The notes below the pieces were generated by a model that was given only the letters and a program-made list of their open reading frames with translations, was not told the origin of the DNA and did not search any database. 64,000 bases of DNA, taken from NCBI GenBank assembly GCA_034401795.1, contig CM067366.1:70238514-70302513 (forward strand), given 5' to 3'. Position 1 is the first letter of the stretch. Each line of letters begins with the position of its first letter. Below, piece by piece: positions 47,710-57,402 of this stretch. The position numbers and the translations under genes were made by a program. This stretch comes from Chaetoderma sp. LZ-2023a (Eukaryota; Mollusca; Caudofoveata; Chaetodermatida; Chaetodermatidae).

Positions 47710-48114
47710 GGTTATTGATGGGACGGTATTTCTTTGAATGTATGCACATACTCCTTATCCAGACGTTTAATATATGCCAATCTCGAGTTATCTTCACAAT
47801 TATTTACCTGTCCTTGGCCGAATCACGCGTGTAATTTCTAATTATTTGCACTTCCCATTGAACATAATAGATTAGCCAGATAACTATGCGTGTCATAGCT
47901 TAAGAAAAATGGCCAAATATTTACAATAAGAAATTTATCTTTGTATCTGAGTGCCTCTTTCTTAAACAAAGGATAATTTAACAATGAAAAGAATAAACAA
48001 TCAACAGCGACAACGATTTGTTTAAATGTTTGTGAAGATGCGATAAATTATCAATTTTATTAATTTTAATTTCGTGAAGTCGAGAAGCAAATTCCTGAGA
48101 TTGTCTAAAACGTT

Positions 48115-48612
48115 GGTTGACAACATAACCCATGTGCATAATGACAGGTACACCGATGTGCACGGTGACAGGCACAGTTAACATGACGATAGAACCGATG
48201 TGCATAGTGACAGGCACAGTTAACATGACAACAGCACCGACGTGAATAGTGACATGCACAGTTAACATGACAACAGAACAGACGACAGGTGACAGGTAGT
48301 GTTAACATGACAATAGACCCGATGTGAATAGAGACAGGCACATTTAATATGACAATAGACCAGATGTACATAGTGACAGGCACAGTTAACATGACAACAT
48401 ACCTGATGTTCATAGTGACAGGCACAGTTAACATGACAACATACCTGATGTTCATAGTGACAGGCACAGGTAACATGACAACATAACCGATGTACATAGT
48501 GACAGGCACAGTTAATATGACAACGGTACCCATGTGCATAGAGACAGGCACAGTTAACATGGCAACAGAAGCGATGTGCATAGTGACCGTCACCGTTAAC
48601 ATCAACATCACA
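48115..48612. repeat. 42-bp minisatellite
   Basis: About 12 units of GTGACAGGCACAGTTAACAT followed by GACAACA.A.C.GATGT.CA. The period of 42 bp (14 codons) keeps a 174-codon frame open on the - strand (VMLTVPVTMHIG repeats), which I regard as a by-product. Confidence 0.9.
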
Positions 48613-49534
48613 TTAAGATTGAAGGACAAATACAGTACACTCCAGAAATATCTTTGACTGTTTCCAATGGAATAATAAAAATTGGCGCCAGTCTATTAAA
48701 TATTTTGAACATAATTGGATTGAACAATCCAATTATGTAAATAATATTCAACAGAAAATTTCCTAATTGCTTAATGCTCTGCTAGCTACCATGTTTCTGT
48801 TTTTGTTTTGGAAATATTTCAAGCTATTTCTGAACCATACTGGAGAACAAATACCTAAAGCATATGTGCGAAATATAAGGTGACAAGTTGACACCATCGT
48901 GTTTGGTCATTTCCAGTGACGTAATTGATTATGACGTCAGGTACTTGAGTGACAGATCGGATCCATCCATTAGCAACTAAGCGCATTCGGTCTTAATACG
49001 AGTGCCCTGCTATAGATATACCTCTTGGGGGCAGCGGTATGGTATGTTTTGAAAGTGGGGTCTTCTGACCACCTGTTTTGGAGAAACGCAATCTTTTTGT
49101 TCCAAGAGTTATGTGATTTCTCGCGCCTGGTTGACTGTGCATATTGGGTATTTAGTCGTTTGAGTTCTTCTTTCTTCTTTTCGTTCGCTAATCATACCGC
49201 CAGTCCTGTAAGTGACTATCGACATGATCATAAGCGTTAAGTGCGTGGATCCATGGTTTATTAGAGTGCCTGGAACCTCCGTCTTCAGCACTCGAGGTTT
49301 CTGTCAAGGTTATCTCACCCGTACCTCCTTTAGTCGCCTCTTACGACACGCAGAGGATACGGAAGGTGTCGTTTGAGTTATTCGTTTGATCTTCTTTATG
49401 AATTATAGGTAACGGGCTGTATTGTACCAGTTTTCCATGAGCTACTGTAGATCTATGTATGGTCAAAACACGTAATTTCGTTCAGTATCAATAAATTTCA
49501 AATTTCATTTTCTCTCAATTTCGTCTGTAGACTG
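48613..49534. other. no gene recognised; decayed palindrome and end module
   Basis: 48695-48755 has a small palindrome (CATAATTGGATTGAACAATCCAATTATG). 48915-48965 carries TGACGTCAGGTACTTGAGTG, ACAGATCGGATCC, the shared end module. The 71-codon frame at 49025 has no recognisable domain. Confidence 0.4.
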
Positions 49535-49791
49535 TCCATGTATGATTACTGTATTCTAGTAGTAGCATCCTACAGCTGCAATCAGTCCTTCTTCGCGTTT
49601 GCCCACTGTATCTGGATTTAAACAAGGTTTATTTTTAGTCTATGTGGGAGCACAATAACACATGTCTTATGAGCGTGTCTCCCACCTACGTACAAATATA
49701 TTAGATTAAATAAATCAAGAGGCGAATAATAATATTACCAACTGTCACAACAGTAATAACAACAATAACATTAATAATAATAAGAAGAAGA

Positions 49792-49823
<32 letters not shown>

Positions 49824-51650
49824 GTGGAAGAGGAGGAAGAGGAGGAGGAGGAGGAGGAGGAGGAGGAGGGGGAGGAGGAGAGATGTTGTAGGTAGCCTAA
49901 CGATGACAGAAACAATCTCCGGGAGAAGGAGAAAAGCATGGTTTGACGAATCACAAGGCGGTATAAGGAGAAAGGAGGAGCTCGATGTGCTGTAGTCACC
50001 GGCGCTGGGCCACACTGCATGGCCATCCAACTTCCGCGGCTATGGATATTGTCGACACAATCCATGAGTGGTATTTGAAATTACTGTAGTTCATTTAAAC
50101 CGACAGGTGCCAGTAATATATTGACATAGAATGGTGGGACCGGTGATGTTTAACTCTACACTGTATCTTGTCCTCAGCCGAAGTCCTTAGCTTCCTCAGA
50201 TCCATTCTTGACTTGAGTGTACCGAGTCCTCCTTCCTTGAGCTCACCTCACGGCACGCAATGACGTCCTCTCCTGCCTTTATATTTGCTCTGCGCTGGTG
50301 TGTCTTCTGGCATCTTTAGTACATGGCCAAACATGGACCATCTTTGCTGGGTGACATTTGCAAACTGCGGCGATGTGCTACAAATCCTGTATAGTCTATT
50401 CTAGGAAATTATGCTATCTGGCATCAAGTTTGTCTAGAGATACCTTTGGAACTGGGGCTGTTACAGTTAAACAACATCAAAGATACGCAGGTTGCGTTGT
50501 ATAAACAAAGTATTTTCGCCAAGGTCATCTTTGATATTCGAATCCATAGCTTCCCAAAAGTCTGCAAAGCGGTATTCCGCATGACGCAGCGTGTAGCAAT
50601 GCCAGCAGAACTACAAAGCAGTGAGACCAGGATCTTACTTTTCCTCCATGGTTCGCCGCCACGAAGTGGATCGTCATTTTCTTTAGTTTCATGCTTTGTC
50701 GATAGGCATATATGTGTGAGCTCTGCTTTAGATTTAATCATAAAGAGATTCTCAATTTTTAGTTTGCTTGCAACTATTTGGAGTAGTTCGTCAAGGGATT
50801 TCTTTTCCTCGCCTATGAACTCCACATCGTCGGCATATTCCGTCTCTAGCGGCATACCCAGTGTGGACAGTGGGAGGGGAGGGGAGGGGAGGGGGTTGCT
50901 CTTGTGGAATTCCCCGGTACAGATTTCAATGCAGCAGCAAGGCAGCAGGTGAAAAGCACATGATATAGACCATCTCCATGTGCGGGGCCGATTGATGTCT
51001 CAAACTCCGCAGACTGCACAGACTTAACTCGTACTCTCAGATTGGTGTCTGCAAGTAGTCGTCTCACTAGTCGTAGCTCATCTTCATCGCAACTGCTCTG
51101 CCGTAGTGCATCTAGTATCTTTGAGCGTTTAATTGGTGGAAGGCTTGAGACATACCCATGCCCATTCTGTGGAAATCCATGTATTTCGTCATGACTAGTG
51201 ACACAAGCATGCGGTGAACCATACAATGTCGCCGCAGCTGCGTCCACGTTTAAAGATCTTGTCTCGGATGCGGCATAGAGTAACATTGGATTGAGCTTTT
51301 CGTATTCTGTTGACGAGCACAATGTGTCGTAGATTGGCTTGGGTGGCTTCTTGCGCTTGGGTAGTGCTATAAGGGTGCCTTGGCCTACAGTTTCGATGGG
51401 AAATCGGTGCATGAAAGCTGAATTAATTAGCGTGATCGGTGTTGAGATAATGTCACTTGCGCATTGGAATAGTTCCTGCTCATTGAAATCTCCACACACG
51501 AACAATTGTCAACTAGCTAGGATTGTAATGACGGAACACAGTTCTGCATATATGGAATCTAATATTGATGGATTCCCTTTGACCTTTTCAATGGGGCCAT
51601 ATTCATTGACTATGCGACACTTAGTTTAGTGTGGTTTCACATTGTTATGG
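49535..51650 (-). mobile_element. LINE family 2, copy c, internally deleted
   Basis: Reads leftwards. An endonuclease fragment (ILDSIYAEL and VCGDFN near 51490) is joined directly to the RT segment ELFQCASDIISTPIT, showing a deletion of about 1 kb relative to copy b. The RT has IGPAHGDGL (degraded) and an intact catalytic YADD (50826-50837), followed by ASKLKIENLF. The C-terminal domain is decayed. The 3' end (around 49545-49600) has GATTGCAGCTGTAGG, CTACTACT and AGAATACAGTAATCATACAT as in copy a. A purine-rich insertion sits at 49776-49885, and unrelated sequence at about 49610-50150 separates the 3' end from the body. Confidence 0.8.
49776..49885. repeat. (GAA)n/(GAG)n polypurine tract
   Basis: About 110 bp of almost pure purines on the + strand, H-DNA capable. 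Poly-Leu frames on the other strand are artefacts. Confidence 0.9.
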
Positions 51651-52255
51651 CCTGGTCGATGAATGCAACGCGATCAATGACGTGTCCAAAACTAATGACA
51701 TGGTATAAGAGCCTTTCACCGCTTACGAAGCCTAAACCCCGATATGTGGCCTGTTTTTGCCCCATGAGTACTAACTTGTGGCCTGTTTGAGGTTGCTCTT
51801 CTAAGTGGGTACCTAGTTTAGTCTTTTGAATGCATCCACATTGCAGTCAGACCACGTACATTCCACGTAGCTATAGTATGCGGATGTCGAACACAGTTTC
51901 TAATTTGAAGACGGGTATACACATACTCAGAGTTACCTTTGTATACGGATGTCATCCCGCAAGCCTTGATGACTTCGTTTCCCATCAAAGTTGGTATTTA
52001 CGGAGGAAACTGGTGAGGATGTGTCATTTCTCTACCCCATCTCTTGTCCATCCGTATAGACAGTCAGGGGTGTTTGCTATATGAAGAGGCCTGTTAAACA
52101 ATCGAGGATCAGTAAAGTGTGTGTACGGTAAAATATACAAATATATGAAAACAACGTACAAATAAAATGCAATGAACACACAGAGACGCAAGTGATATTG
52201 GGAAGATTGACCAATTCATGGCTACATTTGGCCATGAACATCAAGCTGTTTGCAT
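51651..52255. other. no gene recognised
   Basis: Unassigned. No domain-bearing frame or clear repeat. Confidence 0.3.
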
Positions 52256-52261
52256 ATTAAA

Positions 52262-52500
52262 TTCCAATTTGCAGGCAAACAGAATAATATTTTTGATAAT
52301 TTACCATATGAATGTCTGGCTCTGTTATCGGGCTCGGATTTCAATCAAGTTAGTTTCAAAATATTCAACAGCTTGCTTTCAAAATTACCTTGAAATACTG
52401 ATTTTGTGGTTTTCAAAGTTTCAAACATATTACAACACGCTTAAAAGTGGGTGGAGGTTACATAGACATGGGCAAGGCATAGCTAGAAATGGATCCAAAC
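52262..52500 (-). repeat. chimera of the two palindrome families
   Basis: The left side has the second-family arm (GATAATTTACCATATGAATG, TCTGGCTCTGTTATCGGGCTC). At its centre the sequence switches to the MITE arm (TCAAGTTAGTTTCAAAATATTCAAC). It then continues to a decayed MITE end (GGTTACATAGACATGGGCAA, GGCATAGCTAG). The switch lies at the tips of both hairpins. Confidence 0.65.
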
Positions 52501-52519
52501 ATTGTCCGAATTTCCATGT

Positions 52520-53165
52520 TGAACTCACACAGGACACCCAGTATGTGGGACACCCCATGTGTGGGAGACACAGTTGCAGGAGACCCAATACGCGGAACAC
52601 CCAGTATGCAGGAGACCCAGTATGCGGGTCACCCAGCATGTGGAAGTCCCAGAATGCGGGAGAACCAGTATGCGGGGAACCCAGTATGCTGGAGAACCAG
52701 TATGCAGGAGACCCAGTGTGCAGGAGACCCAGTATGCGAGAGACCCACTATGCGGCAGACCCAGTATGCAGGAGGACCAGTATGTGGGACACCTAGTATG
52801 CAGGACACCCAGTATGCGGGAGACCCAGTATGCATGACAGCCAGTATGCGGGAGACCCAGTATGCAGGAGACGCAGTATGTGTGAGACCAATTATGCGGG
52901 ACACCCAGTATGCGAGACACCCAGTATGCAGGAGACCCAGTATGTGGGATATACAGCATGTGGGACACACAATATGCGGGACACCCAGTATGCGGGACAC
53001 CCAGTATACGGGAGACCCAGTATGCGGAACACCCAGTATGCGATAGACCCAATATCCGGGAGACCAAGTATGTAGGAGAGCCAGTATGCGGGAGACCCAG
53101 TATGCGGGACACACAGTATGCGGGACACCCCGTATGCGGGAGACCCAGTATACGGAAGATACTGT
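52520..53165. repeat. 16-bp minisatellite, array 1
   Basis: About 40 units of ACCCAGTATGCGGGAG type with a strict 16-bp period. Because 16 is not a multiple of three, all frames read 16-residue periodic open frames on both strands. These are artefacts. A marker variant GTGTGAGACCAATTATGCG occurs at about 52880. Confidence 0.95.
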
Positions 53166-53635
53166 ATGTGGAGACGAGCGTACACTCTCAGATGTACGGA
53201 CAATCTCAGATGTACGTGCTACCGTTTTTCACCTCAAATTTGACTCTAAATCAGTTTTCCTGGACCATTTCACTATACTCTTTTCGTTTAAAATTAATCA
53301 CAAAATGTCGAGTGCAAATGTTTAGAATATTTATTTGGCATAGCAAGATGTGCTACGTGGTTACATCTGTTGTTTAAATGACAGAGACAGACAGAGAGAA
53401 CAGCTTGTTAAACAGTTGATTCATGCGCGGCTCTTAGGCACTTGAAAGGAAAGAAGCAGGAAGCTGTCTTCTTGTAGCCGCATGAATTATGCTCCCAAGC
53501 ACCTGTCCTTGGGGCTGTCTGACTTAAGTAATTTATTCAAAACCATTTGTTTTACAATCAACTCTAGATTTACCAGTAAAGCCCACAGATAATGTCTCTG
53601 GTAAAACATGTCGAATATGACCAACTTTATGCGGT
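53166..53635. other. no gene recognised between minisatellite arrays
   Basis: Unassigned AT-rich DNA with no coding signal. Confidence 0.35.
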
Positions 53636-53639
53636 GGGA

Positions 53640-53850
53640 TCCGGTTCGAGATATGCCCCGCCCATTTCTGGCTAAGCTCTGCCCACGCTCTTACGCCTGT
53701 TGGGATTAAGTTATATGATTTGAATCCTGAATTCCCAGGATCCTAATTTCAAGGTAGTTATGTAGGTAAGCTGTTGAATGACAGCAACGGCGCCCAGTCG
53801 AATTAATTTCAAAATATTTAACGGACTGTTTATTAAATTGTAAATTCATC
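53640..53850 (+). mobile_element. MITE copy with collapsed left hairpin arm
   Basis: ATGCCCCGCCCATTTCTGGC and TAAGCTCTGCCCACG mark the GC-box end. After AGCTGTTGAAT the left arm is lost and the sequence continues from near the apex (GACAGCAACGGCGCCCAGTC) through AATTAATTTCAAAATATTTA and TTATTAAATTGTAAA. Confidence 0.65.
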
Positions 53851-53972
53851 AAAAACATACCGTTGGTAAACTTGGCGGACCTTTCGAGCTTCACGACGGA
53901 GTTATGATACATCATGATGATATTTTATTATGGCGTTATATACTCGAGTGACAAATCGGCCTCTATTAGTTA

Positions 53973-54590
53973 GGTAGACAGATGGTCTCTCAATCCAGGT
54001 GCTGGCTACATAAGACAGGAGACCCAGTATACCTGACACCCAGTATGCGGGAGACTCAGCATGCGGGAGACCCAGTATGCAGGAGGCCCAGTATGCGGGA
54101 CACCTAGTATGCATAACACCCAGTATACGGGAGACCCAGTATGCGGGAGACCCAGTATGTGTGAGACAAATTATGCGGGACAACCAGTATGCGAGACACT
54201 CAGTATGCGGGACACCCAGTATGCGAGACACTCAGTATGCGAGACACTCAGTATGCGAGACACTCAGTATGCGAGACACTCAGTATGCGAGACACTCAGT
54301 ATGCGAGACACTCAGTATGCGAGACACTCAGTATGCGAGACACTCAGTATGCGAGACACTCAGTATGCATGACACCCAGTATACGGGAGATCCAGTATGC
54401 GGGAGACCCAGTATGTGTGAGACAAATTATGCGGGACACCCAGTATGCGAGACACTCAGTATGCGAGACACTCAGTATGCGAGACACTCAGTATGCGAGA
54501 CACTCAGTATGCGAGACACTCAGTATGCAGGAGACCCAGTATGTGGTAGACAGATGGTCTCACAGTCCATGTGCTGACTACATAAGAGAC
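53973..54590. repeat. 16-bp minisatellite, array 2, bordered by direct repeats
   Basis: The array (about 54018-54546) is flanked by near-identical borders, GTAGACAGATGGTCTC..CA.TCCA.GTGCTG.CTACATAAGA at 53973-54015 and 54546-54588. Inside is a homogenised run of GAGACACTCAGTATGC units, and a block of about 256 bp (16 units) is repeated. The marker variant GTGTGAGACAAATTATGCG recurs at about 54158 and 54416. Confidence 0.9.
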
Positions 54591-54840
54591 GTGACCATTC
54601 TACCACCTGCTATATCGAACCACCATATTTGTGTCCGCTATATACCGGTTTTTATCTGTGTAGCTTACAATGATTTGATATGCTCTATCTGACGTTAGGA
54701 ACGAGGACGCGAGCATGGGAGACATACTACATATTTCAAGCCTACATGGCACAGAGAAAATCCACCATGCTAAATATTTGTAAATAAATTTGACTGAAAA
54801 ACATCAGTACCTGCGCCATTGTATACACGATGAATGGACC
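54591..54840. other. no gene recognised
   Basis: Unassigned. A decayed arm word (CTAAATATTTGTAAATAAAT) is at about 54769. Confidence 0.3.
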
Positions 54841-54841
54841 T

Positions 54842-54843
54842 TC

Positions 54844-54901
<58 letters not shown>

Positions 54902-54992
54902 CAACGACGACGACAACGACGACAACGACTACAACAACAATAGCAACGGCAACAGCTATGGCAACAGCGACGGCAACAGCAACAGCAAAATG
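54842..54992. repeat. (AAC)n/(GAC)n/(GGCAAC)n microsatellite
   Basis: Twenty AAC units, then GAC and GGCAACAGC variants. Poly-Gln, Asn and Thr frames are artefacts. Confidence 0.95.
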
Positions 54993-55183
54993 ACAACAAT
55001 ATTAATAATATTAAGGTTTAAACATAGTAGTCAGCCATGTCTAGAAAACTACTCTACCGCTAGATGTCGCTCCATTCAGACTAGTGGTCGAGTCGGACCA
55101 CATGCTTTCGAACCCAAATGGAACAAACTGATTAAACAACCACCTGCATTAGTGAACAGGTTCCACTGGGTGAGTGCACAAGA

Positions 55184-55560
55184 TTCCCCATAAACTACCT
55201 AAGAATCGATCCGATCTGTTATTCAAGTACCTGATGTCATAATAAAAATGTGTCACTTTTTATCTGACGTTATAATCATACAAAGTAAGCAGACAATTGC
55301 CCTAGTAACCCGCTTGGTGTCCCACACTGGTTATTCAAGATTTCCCCTAAGCTAGCTAAGAACCGACCCTATGTTACCCAAGTACCTGATCTCATAATAG
55401 AAATGCGTCAGCTGTTAGCTAACGTTATAGTGTAACGTTAAAATGTGGTCCTCTTAAAGATTTCCCTTAAACCAACTAAAAACTGACCCGTCTGTTACCC
55501 AAGTTTCTGATGTCATAAAAAACACGTCACATTGTAGCCGACGCCAAAATCATATAATGC
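55184..55560 (+). repeat. three-copy degenerate repeat with TGATGTCATAAT words
   Basis: Units beginning GATTYCCC.TAA..TA.CTAAGAA near 55184, 55340 and 55459, each followed by CTGTTACCCAAGTACCTGAT and GTCATAATA. Related to the end module GATCCGATCTGTCACTCAAG of some MITEs. Confidence 0.6.
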
Positions 55561-55683
55561 AAACAACCACTTGCCTGAGCAACCAGTTTGGTGCACCACA
55601 CTGTGGCTATCCAAGAAACAATAACAAGAAACCTAATTGTAGAAAAATTATAAAGTAACGCGATAAGGGACTGTTTTGTAGAT

Positions 55684-55770
55684 TTAAACACTGGAATGAC
55701 TGGCACGTTTACCGAGCAAGTCATTCCGGCGGTGAATTTCCAAGATAGTCTCTATCGCATTATAAATGGT
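55684..55770. repeat. palindrome, GGAATGACTGGCTC family, decayed
   Basis: CACTGGAATGACTGGCACGT pairs with ACCGAGCAAGTCATTCCGGC. The outer arms are mutated (GGTGAATTTCCAAGATAGTC). Confidence 0.7.
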
Positions 55771-56042
55771 CGTTAAGTCTCCATGTCTACTGTTGAAAAT
55801 AAGGTTATTCTGTATTTTTGCTAAAAATCTCATGCACAGCAATGACCCATTTCTAAGAATACCAATCTGACATTTTTTATAATCAGTTATTATATAGTTA
55901 TTATAATCTAAATTCTGATGACCCCCACAATATGGCCACTATAATTTTAGTACTTTGTAAATTGAGATGGCGGTACAATAACAGTAGTAATTCTGTCATT
56001 ACTAATTATGAAGTACGTGTAAATAATAACTGTAACTTTCAT

Positions 56043-56096
56043 AATAATTCTAAGTTACTACTACTACTGCTGCTACTGCTGCTACTGCTACTACTG

Positions 56097-56190
<94 letters not shown>

Positions 56191-56255
56191 GACTCCTACT
56201 CCTACTGCTACTGCTACTTCGACTCCTACTCCTACTGCTACTGCTACTGCTACTG

Positions 56256-56319
<64 letters not shown>

Positions 56320-56324
56320 GACTC

Positions 56325-56405
<81 letters not shown>

Positions 56406-56446
56406 GTGCTACTGCTGCTATTGCTGCTACTACTACTACTACTACT
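56043..56446. repeat. (CTA)n/(CTG)n array, left flank of the L1/Tx1-like LINE
   Basis: About 400 bp of CTA triplets with CTG and TCG/CTC interruptions. Its right edge meets the LINE's T-run at 56447. Long poly-Leu and poly-Val frames are artefacts. Confidence 0.95.
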
Positions 56447-56675
56447 TTTTTTTTCTTTTTTTTAACTTCACGAAGGAACTCGTTTAAAAAGGCTTGCAAA
56501 CCCCCCAGAAAGAAAACTGGTGAACTAGTAAGCCTGATTAATATCACACCAAAACAAAAGATAAATAATGAGCATTAATACAATCTATAAATACATATGG
56601 CTTAAATAGTATAGATACAAAACAATAGGCTGATAAAGATCCGATAGCAAAACAAAACTTAACAAAGGCATTACT

Positions 56676-57170
56676 ATTCAACCCAGGTGTAGTAGTAGAC
56701 CCGTGTGGCGAGTGCAACTATCCAACAAATGAAAAGTGCCTCGTCAATCAATGACAAATAAGTCAATCGTTGACGCCAGTGGGCTGATTCTTTAAAGATC
56801 AGCGGTCGTAGTAGCATTTGGGTAGTATAATACATGTAGTCGGCAGAAAAATTACAGAAAAATAGATGGCGCTCTTGTTTACATTTTCGATTTACTTTAT
56901 TGTAAGGTTTTGTAAATTACCATTCAATCCATGTGTGGTAGTAGGCCCCTGTGGCGAGTGCAACTATTCAACAAATGAAAAGTGACTCGTCAATCAATGA
57001 CAAATAAGTCAATCATTGACGCCAGTGGCCTGATTCTTTAAAGATCAGCCGGCGTAGTAGCATTTGGGTAGCATAACATATATAGTCAGCAGGTAAATTA
57101 CAGAAAAATAGATGGAAATAGATGGCGCACTTGTTTACATTTTTGATTTACTTAGTTGTAAGTTTTTGAC
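56676..57170 (-). repeat. 246-bp tandem duplication in the LINE 3' region
   Basis: 56676-56921 and 56922-57170 share TGTGGCGAGTGCAACTAT, CGTCAATCAATGACAAATAA, CGCCAGTGG and GATTCTTTAAAGATCAGC in order, at roughly 90% identity. Such 3' UTR duplications can arise within LINE families. A host origin is possible. Confidence 0.85.
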
Positions 57171-57402
57171 TACCCGGGAACAAATAACCCTATAAACCCT
57201 GTGCAAGTTTCTAAAATTACCCGGGACGATTTTATAATTCAATGGCAACTTACTTTATTGATTGATTATTAAATTATCCCAGTCTGTTTATTTGTTAACA
57301 TGAACTATTAAACATAACAATATCAAAGAGCAGACTAAAATGAATTACAGGACACAGATTAATTAAAAGACACAGATAAATCAGCTGTAGTAATTAAATG
57401 AT

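Noticed and set aside
48105..48629. 174-residue repetitive hydrophobic protein
   Set aside because: A 42-bp minisatellite explains it. No signal outside the repeat supports a gene.
52489..54692. Cys/Tyr-rich periodic proteins of 100-195 residues on both strands
   Set aside because: A 16-bp repeat without stops necessarily gives 16-residue periodic frames. All registers and both strands are open.
56043..56547. Poly-Leu and poly-Val proteins
   Set aside because: Direct translation of (CTA)n.
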